DNA of 64,000 nucleotides from [Eubacterium] yurii subsp. margaretiae ATCC 43715 (lineage in GTDB: Bacteria > Bacillota > Clostridia > Peptostreptococcales > Filifactoraceae): contig GL405246.1 in NCBI GenBank assembly GCA_000146855.1, positions 857,709-921,708 on the forward strand. The letters are read 5' to 3'. Positions 18,983-27,532 of the stretch are shown one piece after another. The stretch's first letter is position 1. The number at the start of each line of letters is the position of its first letter. The notes under the pieces were generated by a model. The model worked only from the letters and a program-made list of their open reading frames with translations. It made no database searches and was not told where the DNA came from. The translations under genes and the position numbers were made by a program.

Positions 18983-19948
18983 ATGCAATATATAGTTGAT
19001 TTTATTAAAAAAAACGACAACTTCATAGTGACAAGTCATGTAGCACCCGACGGAGATAATATAGGCTCAAGTATTGCAATGACACAATTTTTAGTAAACA
19101 ATGGCAAAAAAGCCCATCATTTTTTGGATGATAAGATACCAAGCAGCCTTGCATTTATATCAGATAGAGTCAAAATCCACAAAAGTGAAGACTTTGATAA
19201 AATTAAGGATTTTGACAAATATACAGTGATAATACTAGACTGCGGAAACAAGAACAGGGTAAATGTAAAAGAAAGTATATTAAACAATGCTTTTCATACC
19301 ATCTGTATAGACCATCACGAAAGCAATGACTTTTTTGCCGATATCAACTATGTTGATGAAGAGGCTTCATCGACTTGTGAATTGGTGTATGATTTTGCAA
19401 AATTATATGATGAGACTAAGATAGATGAAGTTGTAGCCACAGCTTTATATACAGGACTTGCAACGGATACCGGACATTTCAAGTTTGACTGCACTGCAGT
19501 AAGCTCATTTTACATGGCTGCCGACTTGTTGAAAAAAGGTGCAAAAAAGCAGGAAATGATAAAAAGTGTCTATCAAAGTGATGAGTATAATTACAAAAAA
19601 CTTGAAGCTCATCTCATAGTTAACAATATGGAAAAGTTAGATGATATCTGTATTATGACTATGCCAAGCGAAATATTGAAAAAGTATAATGTAGAACTCA
19701 AAGATACTGAAAATATGGTAAATAATACTGTAAATATTAAGGGTGTGGAAGTCGGCTTATTGCTAAAGGAAAAGGAAGGAAACATTGTAAAAGGTTCACT
19801 TCGTTCTAAAGAAAGGGTAAATGTGGCAAAGATTGCACAATGCTTTTCAGGTGGAGGACACGAGAGAGCTGCAGGATTTACAATGGAAAATACAGATTTG
19901 GCTAAGGCAAGGGTTGAAGTGCTTAATAAGATTAAAGAGTTTATGTAA
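18983..19948 (+). CDS. nrnA: DHH/DHHA1 phosphoesterase, NrnA-type oligoribonuclease
   Basis: A 321 aa DHH-superfamily enzyme; NrnA degrades short RNA oligomers and also dephosphorylates pAp. The metal-binding motifs are all present: HVAPDGDNIGS (about 19-29), LDCGN (about 83-87), DHHES (110-114) and TDTGHFKF. The DHHA1 substrate domain carries the GGGHERAAGF motif near the C-terminus. The position between rbfA and truB is the usual one in Firmicutes. Start and stop are close to the neighbours (2 and 23 bases), so it is part of the operon. Confidence 0.92.
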   Translation: MQYIVDFIKKNDNFIVTSHVAPDGDNIGSSIAMTQFLVNNGKKAHHFLDDKIPSSLAFISDRVKIHKSEDFDKIKDFDKYTVIILDCGNKNRVNVKESILNNAFHTICIDHHESNDFFADINYVDEEASSTCELVYDFAKLYDETKIDEVVATALYTGLATDTGHFKFDCTAVSSFYMAADLLKKGAKKQEMIKSVYQSDEYNYKKLEAHLIVNNMEKLDDICIMTMPSEILKKYNVELKDTENMVNNTVNIKGVEVGLLLKEKEGNIVKGSLRSKERVNVAKIAQCFSGGGHERAAGFTMENTDLAKARVEVLNKIKEFM

Positions 19949-19971
19949 GAGTATAAAAAGAGTAAATTATA

Positions 19972-20847
19972 ATGAACGAGCAATTAAATGGCATAATAAA
20001 TGTACTTAAACCAAGCGGTATGACCTCACATGACGTGGTGTACAAGATAAGAAAGAAATTTAACATCCAAAAGGTTGGTCATACCGGAACTTTGGATCAA
20101 AATGTTTCCGGAGTCTTACCAATAGTAATAGGCAAGGCTACAAAACTGTCTCAGATACTGACAGACAAGGACAAATCATACAGATGTATTATGAGCTTTG
20201 GCAAGAGGACAGATACCTCGGATAGCTATGGACAAGTAATAGACAGCTTGGATAAAGACATAGACTATGATGAGCTTAGATTAGTATGTGAAAAATATAT
20301 AGGCGAGATGGAGCAAACACCGTCTATGTATAGTGCAATAAAGGTAAATGGAAGAAAACTATACGATATGGCAAGAAAAGGCCAGACTATTGACAACATA
20401 CCGATAAGAACGGTAGTTATTAATCAGTTCAAAATATTGAAGTATGAGAATAATAGTCTAAGCTTTGATATAGACTGCTCCAAGGGGACTTATATACGCA
20501 GTGTAGTGGAAGACATAGCTGAAAAACTTGGCACTATTGCGTATATGAATATACTGATACGTACTAAATCAGGTCAATTTACCATAGATGACAGTGTTCC
20601 TATAGAAGATATAGGAGAAAAAGATATACTGCCTATAGATAAGATAGAAATAAAGGGTTCTAAAAACATTGTATTAGATGAATATCAATTAAAGAGATAT
20701 AAAAACGGACTTAGAGTCACAAAGGAATATATAAGAAATTTTGTTGAAAGTGAAAAAAATATCTACAAAATCTATGATGAAGATGAAAATCTTATATCCA
20801 TAGGAAATTTTGTGGATGAGAAACTCAAGAATATGGTGATGATATAA
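19972..20847 (+). CDS. truB: tRNA pseudouridine-55 synthase
   Basis: TruB converts U55 of the tRNA T-loop to pseudouridine. The 291 aa protein has the catalytic motif GHTGTLDQNVSGVLPI with the nucleophile Asp, the KSYRCIMSFGKRTDTSD segment, SMYSAIKVNGRKLYDMAR, and the CSKGTYIRS motif, then a shortened C-terminal PUA-like region. The usual Pro after LD is Gln here, a tolerated change. It is in the same operon as nrnA; 100 bases separate it from ribF. Confidence 0.95.
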   Translation: MNEQLNGIINVLKPSGMTSHDVVYKIRKKFNIQKVGHTGTLDQNVSGVLPIVIGKATKLSQILTDKDKSYRCIMSFGKRTDTSDSYGQVIDSLDKDIDYDELRLVCEKYIGEMEQTPSMYSAIKVNGRKLYDMARKGQTIDNIPIRTVVINQFKILKYENNSLSFDIDCSKGTYIRSVVEDIAEKLGTIAYMNILIRTKSGQFTIDDSVPIEDIGEKDILPIDKIEIKGSKNIVLDEYQLKRYKNGLRVTKEYIRNFVESEKNIYKIYDEDENLISIGNFVDEKLKNMVMI

Positions 20848-20947
20848 GAGTAACAGTAAAGTTACTGAAAATATACGGCAGATTAACTGAAGCTGATGTG
20901 ATTAATAGACAGCTTGGATTTTAAATCGCTATCACCTTTAGTTTAAA

Positions 20948-21880
20948 ATGGTAAAAATAATGAAGATTTATGAAAATTTTGAAGTAGAAAAAAAATATAA
21001 AAGGTCGATAACAATAGGAGATTTTGACGGATTGCACAAAGGTCACATGCCGCTTATAAAAAAGACCATAGAAATGGCAAAAAATAAGGGTTATGTATCT
21101 TGTGCTTTGACATTTAGGTTTAATACGGCAAATTTATCCAATAATAAGGTAAAATATCTTTGTGATATAGATGAAAAGATTGAACTTTTTAAAAAAAGTG
21201 GAATAGAAGAGCTTTTTATAATAGAGTTTTGCAATGAGATTAAAAACACCAACGTTTACGACTTTATTTCTAAGATACTGGTAGATAAATTAAATGTAAA
21301 ATACCTGCTACTTGGAGATGATGCAAAGTTGGGTAGCGACAGACTGGATATTCATGGCATTGAAGAGGTCTGTAAGATATGTAATGTTGATTTTTACTCC
21401 ATATCTCAGATTCAAATAGACAATATTAGAGTGACGAGTTCACACATAAGAAGTTTAATAGCAGATGGAGTTGTAGATGAGAATTTGACCAAATTTTTAG
21501 GTAGAGACTACTGTTTCAGCGGAGAAGTGGTACATGGCAACGGATTGGGAGTAAAGTTGGGATTTCCAACAGCAAATATAATGCTTAATTCATCTTTAGT
21601 ATTACCTAAATTTGGAGTATATTATGCTATATGCGAGATAGAAGGTAAGAGATACGACTGTGCAATAAATATAGGTGATAAGCCTACAGTAGATAACAAT
21701 TATCTCGGTTTGGAAGCATTTATATTTGATTTTAACGAAGACATTTATGGCAAGAAAATAAAGATATATTTAAAAAAATTTATAAGAAAAGAAGAAAAAT
21801 TTAAAAACTTAGATGAACTTATAAATCAGATGAAAAAAGATGTAGAAGATATAAGAAAATTAATGAAAATTGCAATATAA
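20948..21880 (+). CDS. ribF: Bifunctional riboflavin kinase / FAD synthetase
   Basis: RibF turns riboflavin into FMN and then FAD. The 310 aa protein has the nucleotidyltransferase domain first (TIGDFDGLHKGHMPL near residues 22-36, and SSHIRSLIADGVV) and the kinase domain from about 180 (GEVVHGNGLGVKLGFPTANI, with the conserved PTAN). The usual GxFDGxHxGH is intact. The start is uncertain: ATG 20948 and ATG 20960 are both in frame and neither has a good ribosome binding site, so translation may be weak or coupled. It ends the truB-ribF unit of the translation operon. Confidence 0.93.
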   Translation: MVKIMKIYENFEVEKKYKRSITIGDFDGLHKGHMPLIKKTIEMAKNKGYVSCALTFRFNTANLSNNKVKYLCDIDEKIELFKKSGIEELFIIEFCNEIKNTNVYDFISKILVDKLNVKYLLLGDDAKLGSDRLDIHGIEEVCKICNVDFYSISQIQIDNIRVTSSHIRSLIADGVVDENLTKFLGRDYCFSGEVVHGNGLGVKLGFPTANIMLNSSLVLPKFGVYYAICEIEGKRYDCAINIGDKPTVDNNYLGLEAFIFDFNEDIYGKKIKIYLKKFIRKEEKFKNLDELINQMKKDVEDIRKLMKIAI

Positions 21881-21943
21881 AAACTGAAAAATGGGTATAC
21901 TAAGATAGGTAACATTGTTTTTAGCAAAAAAAGGAGAATAGTT

Positions 21944-24634
21944 GTGAGAAAATGTAGTGAATGTAAAGAAAATGCAGCTGTCCTTTTCATACAAGATTTA
22001 AATGATAGGACTAAGCTTAGAGGTTTATGTCTCAGTTGTGCTAAAAAACTTAATATACCGGGAATAGACAATATTTTGAATAATGCGGGCATAGATATAG
22101 ATAATGTTGACGATATAACTGAACAGATGAATGAGATAAGCCAAACTATGGAAGAACAGTTTGGTGATATGGACTCTCTTAAGGTAAATGAGATACTTGG
22201 TAAAATCTCGTCATCCAACGAGTTTAAATCAATGATGAAGAAAATGGGGGATATAATTATGAACCAAAACAATAACTATCCTCATGATAAGGAAGAAAAT
22301 AAGGACAATGATAAAGATACTCAGCCAAAAAGTGAGGAAATAACAAATGCTGAGATAGATTTTTCAGATAATCTGTTCGACAATAAATTCAATAAGTCTG
22401 AAGAAAGCACAGCTAAAGACGAGAATAATCAAGATAGTAATAATGATGAAACTAAGAATGAAAATCAAGATTTAGATGTAACGGTAATAAAAAATGATGA
22501 TGCTCAAGTTGTTAAAGATAATGATGATGAAGGTTTGATAGACATTGCTTCTTTTGAAAATGAACTTAAAAAGATGTTTGGTGGAAAAAACGGCTTTTTT
22601 GAGATAAATGTATCTTCGATGCCAAATATGTTTGGCGATAGCGAAGATGTTTTTTCAAACAGTTCATTCCAAGAAGATACTGCTGAAAGAAAAAATAGCG
22701 AAAAGGCAAATCCCAAAAAGAAAAATATTAAAAATATTGAAAAGTTCAGCATCAATCTTACTCAACGTGCAAGAGATAATCAGATAGATCCTGTTATAGG
22801 CAGACAAAAAGAAATAGACAGGGTAATACAGATATTAAACAGAAGAACGAAAAACAACCCTGTGCTTATAGGAGAGCCCGGTGTAGGTAAAACAGCTATA
22901 GCTGAAGGATTGGCATATAAGATAGTAAAGGGAGAAGTACCTCAAAAACTTCTTGACTATGAGATAATGCAGCTTGATATGTCTTCAATAGTTGCCGGAA
23001 CACAATTTAGAGGACAATTTGAAACGAGGATGAAGAACATCATCGAAGAGGCAAGAAAAGCCGGCAATGTAATACTTGTGATAGATGAGATACACTCTAT
23101 TATGGGTGCTGGAGATTCACAGGGCACTATGGATGCAGCAAATATATTAAAACCTGCCCTTGCAAAAGGTGATATTCAAATAATCGGTGCAACTACAATC
23201 AATGAATACAAAAAGCATATCGAAAAAGATAAGGCTCTTGAGAGAAGATTACAAAGCGTATTGGTGGAAGAACCAACAATACAGGAGTCTATAGACATAG
23301 TAAAAGGTCTTAAAGATTACTATGAAAATTACCATAAAATATTGCTTTCTGATGAAGTAATAGAGGCTGCAGTAAAACTTTCAAGCAGATATATAACAGA
23401 CAGATATTTACCTGATAAGGCTATAGACATCATAGATGAAGTGGGCTCTAAGGCGAATCTTGGTAATAAGGCTATATATGAGATACAGTCAATCAAGGAC
23501 AGCATAGAGACACTTAAGAAAAATCAGGAAACAGCAACAGAAAACAATGACTATGAAAAGGTTGCAATGTACAAGACAAAGGAACTCAATCTTGAAGAAG
23601 AACTCAAAAATCTACAAGAAAATGAGTATTTGAAAGTAACTGTGCAAGATGTAGCTGATGTAATAGAGCAGTGGACAAAGATACCTGTAAAAGAAATCAG
23701 TGTTGAGGAAACTCAAAAACTGATGGATTTGGAAAAGAGACTCAAAGAAACTGTTGTAGGACAAGATAGAGCTATAGAAGTAATTGCAAAGGCAATAAGA
23801 AGAAACAGAGCAGGAATATCTGCCGTAAAAAAACCAAGCTCATTTATCTTTGTAGGACCTACCGGAGTTGGAAAGACACAGTTGGTAAAATCACTGGCTA
23901 AGGATATGTTCGGTTCTGAAGATATGATAATAAGAGTGGACATGAGTGAATATATGGAGAAACATTCCGTATCTAAGCTTGTAGGAGCTCCTCCGGGATA
24001 TGTCGGCTTTGATGAAGGCGGTCAGTTGACAGACAGAGTAAAGAGAAAACCGTACAGTATCATACTTTTTGATGAGATAGAAAAGGCACATCCTGATGTA
24101 TTTAATATGCTATTGCAGATATTGGATGAAGGTAGACTTACAGATTCTCAAGGCGGAGTAGTCCACTTTGAAAATACTGTGATAGTCATGACATCAAATA
24201 TAGGGACAACATTTAAAAATCAATCTTTGGGCTTTGGCGCTCAAGAAGAAGAGTACCAAAGAGAAGAACAAAGAGTCCATGATGCTATGAAAGAAAACTT
24301 CAAACCTGAATTTTTAAATAGAATTGATGAAATAGTAGTATTTAACAGACTTTCAAAGGATGACCTAAGAAAGATAGTAGATATAATGATAAGTCAACTC
24401 CAAGATGTAGTAAAAGACAAGGGAATTAGCATCAAGATAACAGATGAAGTAAAAGACTTCATCGTTGAAAAGGGCTATGATGAAAAATATGGAGCCAGAC
24501 CGCTTAGAAGAGTGATACAAAAATATATCGAGGATGAAATATCAGATATATTTATAATGAACGACTTAAATAAGGTCAATGTCTTAACTCTACAGCTTTT
24601 GAACAAAAAGATAATGGTTGAAAAAGGCTTATAA
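21944..24634 (+). CDS. ClpE/ClpC-type AAA+ ATPase with N-terminal zinc finger
   Basis: An 896 aa Hsp100 unfoldase that would feed proteins to ClpP. Domain order: a zinc finger with Cys4, Cys7, Cys29 and Cys32; a long Asp/Asn/Glu-rich low-complexity segment (about 105-255); first AAA+ with GEPGVGKT and a helical UVR-like insert (about 510-550); second AAA+ with [23 protein letters not shown] and the Clp C-terminal domain. The zinc finger points to ClpE rather than ClpC, but ClpE is about 700-750 aa, so the extra length is unusual. It starts at GTG behind AAAAGGAG. No CtsR operator was seen in the 63-base gap upstream. Confidence 0.88.
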   Translation: MRKCSECKENAAVLFIQDLNDRTKLRGLCLSCAKKLNIPGIDNILNNAGIDIDNVDDITEQMNEISQTMEEQFGDMDSLKVNEILGKISSSNEFKSMMKKMGDIIMNQNNNYPHDKEENKDNDKDTQPKSEEITNAEIDFSDNLFDNKFNKSEESTAKDENNQDSNNDETKNENQDLDVTVIKNDDAQVVKDNDDEGLIDIASFENELKKMFGGKNGFFEINVSSMPNMFGDSEDVFSNSSFQEDTAERKNSEKANPKKKNIKNIEKFSINLTQRARDNQIDPVIGRQKEIDRVIQILNRRTKNNPVLIGEPGVGKTAIAEGLAYKIVKGEVPQKLLDYEIMQLDMSSIVAGTQFRGQFETRMKNIIEEARKAGNVILVIDEIHSIMGAGDSQGTMDAANILKPALAKGDIQIIGATTINEYKKHIEKDKALERRLQSVLVEEPTIQESIDIVKGLKDYYENYHKILLSDEVIEAAVKLSSRYITDRYLPDKAIDIIDEVGSKANLGNKAIYEIQSIKDSIETLKKNQETATENNDYEKVAMYKTKELNLEEELKNLQENEYLKVTVQDVADVIEQWTKIPVKEISVEETQKLMDLEKRLKETVVGQDRAIEVIAKAIRRNRAGISAVKKPSSFIFVGPTGVGKTQLVKSLAKDMFGSEDMIIRVDMSEYMEKHSVSKLVGAPPGYVGFDEGGQLTDRVKRKPYSIILFDEIEKAHPDVFNMLLQILDEGRLTDSQGGVVHFENTVIVMTSNIGTTFKNQSLGFGAQEEEYQREEQRVHDAMKENFKPEFLNRIDEIVVFNRLSKDDLRKIVDIMISQLQDVVKDKGISIKITDEVKDFIVEKGYDEKYGARPLRRVIQKYIEDEISDIFIMNDLNKVNVLTLQLLNKKIMVEKGL

Positions 24635-24652
24635 ACAAAATAATATTCAATA

Positions 24653-24685
24653 AAAAAGGGAAGTGGAAAAATCTACTTCTCTTTT
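24653..24685 (+). terminator. Terminator of the clpE-type gene
   Basis: AAAAGGGAAGTGG pairs with CTACTTCTCTTTT (two G-U pairs) around a short A-rich loop and ends in a T run, 18 bases after the stop codon. Confidence 0.8.
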
Positions 24686-24691
24686 TATATG

Positions 24692-24942
24692 ATACTAATA
24701 TTCTAATTAATTGAAGGTATTTGAGTATAAAGTAATACTGAACTTTTTTAAACTATGGATTCTGTCTTTAGTATACTCTTTAGCATTAAACTTTTGTTGC
24801 ATCATTTTTTATAAAATATTTCCACTATTCTATTAGATTTTAGTATTAAATAGAGCCTTAGCTTATTTTACTCTAAGTCCTAAGTTCAAAGATTAACAGT
24901 CAAGAAATAAGAATATCCATAATTCTATTAAATTTTTAGTAT
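24692..24942. repeat. MITE-like element, copy 3 (outer, interrupted)
   Basis: The left end ATACTAATATTCTAATTAATT (24692) matches the left end of the copy at 4825, and the right end CCATAATTCTATTAAATTTTTAGTAT (24917-24942) matches the family's right end. Between them sits a complete second element (24735-24846), so the 251 bp span reads as one copy inserted into another. Confidence 0.5.
24735..24846. repeat. MITE-like element, copy 4 (nested)
   Basis: A 112 bp element from ATACTGAACTTTTTTAAAC to CTATTAGATTTTAGTAT. It is very similar over its whole length to the copies at 6533 and 37579 (shared AAACTATGGATT, AGTATACTCTTTAG, TTTTTATAAAATA). It is flanked by TA on both sides and lies inside the outer copy. 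Confidence 0.6.
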
Positions 24943-24964
24943 AAAAGATTTATGACAAGCAATT

Positions 24965-25660
24965 TTAGATATTTTCGCTATCAGAGTTTATATTATTATC
25001 TTCATTATACTCTTTATAATACTTATAAGAGATTTTCAAACATACAACTACCCATATAGCTGTCAAAATTAACATTAAAACCAAATTCCATATTCCTGAT
25101 AAAAATACAGCCTCACCAATAAGAATAAGGCCGAGGGCAACAGATGATATACCCATGAATCGTTGAGTTTTTTGCCATACCACGTCATTTGCCATACTCC
25201 ATTTTGTTCTTAGACCGATAAGAGAGTTTCTCCTTAGTTTCGGCATTATATTTCCTGAAACTACGTGAAAAATACCGATACATATACTTATAAATTTGAA
25301 GGGATCCACAGAAACTGACTCTTGTGAAGCATAAGTTAAAGCCTTGTACTGAAAGTAAAAACCTAAACAAGCAAAGAAAACTATTGTGTAAATGCTTATT
25401 AAAAGTAAGTATTTTTCACTATTTTTTCCATTTTTATTACTTTCTCTTTTTGCAATCAATATAAATGCTGATATCACCGGTAGTGCTATGATAGGCATGA
25501 GAAGAAATTCGTATTTGCTTCCCATTCTATCCACTTCTCCTGCAAAATTATAGTGGAGAGGAACAGTATCAGGCATAAATATAAAAAATAAGGTAGTACC
25601 TAAGATAAATATAAAAATTAATGAATATAAGATAAGATACAATTTTTTCATATCAGTCAC
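24965..25660 (-). CDS. SdpI-family membrane protein
   Basis: A 231 aa membrane protein with about six hydrophobic segments. The N-terminal half has the DUF1648 pattern (PLHYNFAGEVDRMGSKY after TM1) and the C-terminal half the SdpI signature NSLIGLRTKWSMANDVVW followed by KTQRFMG. In Bacillus, SdpI gives immunity to the SdpC killing peptide and also sequesters the SdpR repressor. The start overlaps the end of the ArsR-type gene by 8 bases, so the two form an operon like sdpRI. No sdpABC toxin genes are nearby, so immunity here is only a family-based guess. Confidence 0.85.
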   Translation of the reverse strand: MTDMKKLYLILYSLIFIFILGTTLFFIFMPDTVPLHYNFAGEVDRMGSKYEFLLMPIIALPVISAFILIAKRESNKNGKNSEKYLLLISIYTIVFFACLGFYFQYKALTYASQESVSVDPFKFISICIGIFHVVSGNIMPKLRRNSLIGLRTKWSMANDVVWQKTQRFMGISSVALGLILIGEAVFLSGIWNLVLMLILTAIWVVVCLKISYKYYKEYNEDNNINSDSENI

Positions 25661-25916
25661 CTCTTAGATCTTTAATCCAAAGCAGTGCCTCATCAAGTAC
25701 AGAGGCGTTTAATTCATAAATTATATACTTTCCTTCACGCTCATCCCTTATCAAATCTGCATCTTTTAATATTGCCAGATGTTTTGAAACAGCAGGTAAG
25801 CTCATGTCAAAATTTTCTGCTATTTCTCCGGCAGACAATCTTCCTTTTTTCAGCAGATTTAATATAGTTCTTCTTGTAGGATCAGCAAGTGCTTTCATGG
25901 TATTTTGCAGAGACAT
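25653..25916 (-). CDS. ArsR-family repressor, SdpR-like
   Basis: An 87 aa winged-helix repressor. The ArsR pattern is clear: ALADPTRRTILNLLKKGRLS, then the helix-turn-helix AGEIAENFDMSLPAVSKHLA and the wing GKYIIYELN. There are no metal-binding cysteines, in line with SdpR rather than a metal sensor. It is the first gene of a two-gene operon with the SdpI-type membrane protein. A perfect palindrome next to the -10 of its own promoter is the probable operator, giving autoregulation. The start is ATG at 25916. Confidence 0.9.
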   Translation of the reverse strand: MSLQNTMKALADPTRRTILNLLKKGRLSAGEIAENFDMSLPAVSKHLAILKDADLIRDEREGKYIIYELNASVLDEALLWIKDLRGD

Positions 25917-25936
25917 TTTATAATCACTTCCATCAT

Positions 25937-25980
25937 TTAACCTTTTGGTTAATTATAAATCTGTTTTTATAAAAAGTCAA
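25937..25980 (-). promoter_or_regulatory. Promoter and palindromic operator of the sdpRI-like operon
   Basis: Read on the minus strand: TTGACT (25975-25980), 17-base spacer, TATAAT (25952-25957), immediately followed by the perfect inverted repeat TTAACC-TTTT-GGTTAA (25937-25952), which covers the start point. Position and symmetry fit binding of the ArsR-type protein encoded downstream. Confidence 0.8.
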
Positions 25981-25994
25981 GAAAAATATAAAAA

Positions 25995-26023
25995 AGGACT
26001 TTACTTTTAAAGTATAAAGTCCT
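25995..26023 (-). terminator. Minus-strand terminator without an assigned gene
   Basis: AGGACTTTA pairs perfectly with TAAAGTCCT around an 11-base loop; on the minus strand it is followed by TTTTTTATATTTTT. It lies upstream of the ArsR promoter and between divergent genes, so no annotated gene ends here. Confidence 0.6.
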
Positions 26024-26083
26024 AATATTTATTAATAGCTGTATATTTAATTTTCAATATAGTTGTAAATGACATTATAATTT

Positions 26084-26199
26084 ATACTAATACTAATAGT
26101 TAATATAACTATGAAAAAATTCACTTTTATACATTCTTTATCAAACTGTATTGATACAATATTAAGAAAAATTTTTATTAATACTATGGATAGTAGTAT
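26084..26199. repeat. Possible divergent MITE-like element, copy 5
   Basis: A 116 bp stretch with inverted ends, ATACTAATACTAATAG on the left and a right end whose complement reads ATACTACTATCCATAG. Length and termini fit the ATACTA family, but the interior is only weakly similar. Confidence 0.35.
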
Positions 26200-26275
26200 A
26201 AAATTTATCCTATAAAAATCCTATTTTAAAGTATTTATGGTTATTTTATGCTAACTAATTTTGACTGTTTAGCCG

Positions 26276-26304
26276 TTGATTTTTCATTTTTGAAATGATA
26301 TAAT
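26276..26304 (+). promoter_or_regulatory. Promoter of the zinc-ribbon membrane protein gene
   Basis: TTGATT (26276-26281), 17-base spacer and a perfect TATAAT (26299-26304), 75 bases before the start codon. Confidence 0.7.
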
Positions 26305-26378
26305 TAATTGAAATATAGTTAATAAAAGCACTTTGAAATAGAGATAAAAATTTTTAAAAAAGTTACGAGGGTAATACT

Positions 26379-27050
26379 ATGGCTGTAAAACTTACATCTG
26401 TTAAATGTCCTGAGTGTGGAGCAGCTTTACAGATTGAAAATGGGAGAGAGCAGATTTTTTGCTCTTATTGCGGAGCGAAGATTTTAATTACAAATGAAAA
26501 TGAATATATTATAAGACATGTAGATGACGCCGGAGTAAAAAAGGCTGAAACTGAACGTATAGTCGAAATGAAGAAGTTGGAAATCATAGAAAAAAATCGT
26601 GTTGCAAATGAAAATAAAAAGAAAACAAAGATAAAGATTATGGCCATATTAGCAATATTGGCCATGATTTTTCTATCAATAGGTGGTAGTGACAAAGATA
26701 ATGAAGCTTATGAAACTATAAGCGGTTTTTTAATTCTTGCTATTCCATTCGTATGGTTTATCAATAGGGGAAGCGAAGAGGACTTAGGTTTTGGAGATAA
26801 GATTAGATTTCCGCATTCTTTAAAGGAATATAATACAAAAAGCTATTTGTTTGTTGAATCCATATTAAAAAGTGTCGGATTTACAAATATAAAAACTGTT
26901 CCACTCAATGACTTGACTTTAGGCATAATGAAAAGACCTGATATGGTTGAATCTATAACTATTAACGGCAAGATGCCTAAATTTGCGTTTAAAAAGTACC
27001 ATACTAATGCATCAATTGTGATTTCATATCATAGCTATAGAAAAAGCTAG
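26379..27050 (+). CDS. Zinc-ribbon membrane protein with PASTA-like C-terminal domain
   Basis: A 223 aa protein. Residues 9-36 form a zinc ribbon with two CxxC pairs (CPECGAAL and CSYCGAK). A charged helix (about 50-85) leads to two hydrophobic segments near 88-103 and 115-130. The last 80 residues (LFVESILKSVGFTNIKTVPL ... IVISYHSY) resemble a PASTA-like domain often joined to zinc ribbons in Firmicutes. Two segments would put both ends in the cytoplasm. It has its own promoter and stands alone. Function unknown; sensing or scaffold roles are speculative. Confidence 0.7.
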   Translation: MAVKLTSVKCPECGAALQIENGREQIFCSYCGAKILITNENEYIIRHVDDAGVKKAETERIVEMKKLEIIEKNRVANENKKKTKIKIMAILAILAMIFLSIGGSDKDNEAYETISGFLILAIPFVWFINRGSEEDLGFGDKIRFPHSLKEYNTKSYLFVESILKSVGFTNIKTVPLNDLTLGIMKRPDMVESITINGKMPKFAFKKYHTNASIVISYHSYRKS

Positions 27051-27261
27051 TTTAATTTTTATAGTACTTTGAAAGTTCTGCTCTAATATAACAATATTGG
27101 AAAAAATAGACTATATCAAAAAAACAGTTGAAATTTATCCTATTGTGTAATATAATTATTGAGCTTTATTTTTTAGAAAATAATGCAAAATTAAATTTAT
27201 ATTATATAAAAAAGTTTTATTAACTAAATTATAATATTTATATCAAAAATTAATATCAAAG

Positions 27262-27496
27262 ATATTGTAAGACGAGTAGGTCATATGTATTTTTAAGAGA
27301 GGGAATGGTTGGTGTAAATTCCTATTTAACTTTGACTGAAGGCTACCTTGTATCTCCAAGTTCCAATAAAGCTTGGCGTTGATTACGTTATAATCGTTGA
27401 GAGTATTTCGTTATAATATTATATGCGATATACAAAACAAGGGTGGTACCACGATAATTCGTCCCTAATGCTGATTAGACTGCATTAGGGATTTTT
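27262..27496 (+). ncRNA. T-box leader of alaS (alanine-specific)
   Basis: A tRNA-sensing riboswitch that lets transcription proceed when uncharged tRNA(Ala) binds. Stem I starts at about 27262 with AGAGAGGGAATGGTTGG; the specifier loop CTGAAGGCTACC gives the codon GCT (27342-27344), alanine, in the expected context. The antiterminator has the T-box core AAGGGTGGTACCACG (27441-27455), and the terminator is CCCTAATGC pairing with GCATTAGGG followed by T6. It ends 36 bases before the alaS start, and the specifier agrees with the gene. Confidence 0.93.
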
Positions 27497-27532
27497 TAAT
27501 ACAATAATATATCTATTGAAAGGGAAGAAATT

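Noticed and set aside
20848..20947. A small RNA or gene between truB and ribF
   Set aside because: The 100 bases hold a few short frames and a word similar to ATCACCTTTA seen elsewhere, but no promoter, terminator or ribosome binding site.
26084..26199. Counting this stretch as a certain member of the ATACTA element family
   Set aside because: Only the ends resemble the family; the interior does not align by eye, so it is listed with low confidence only.
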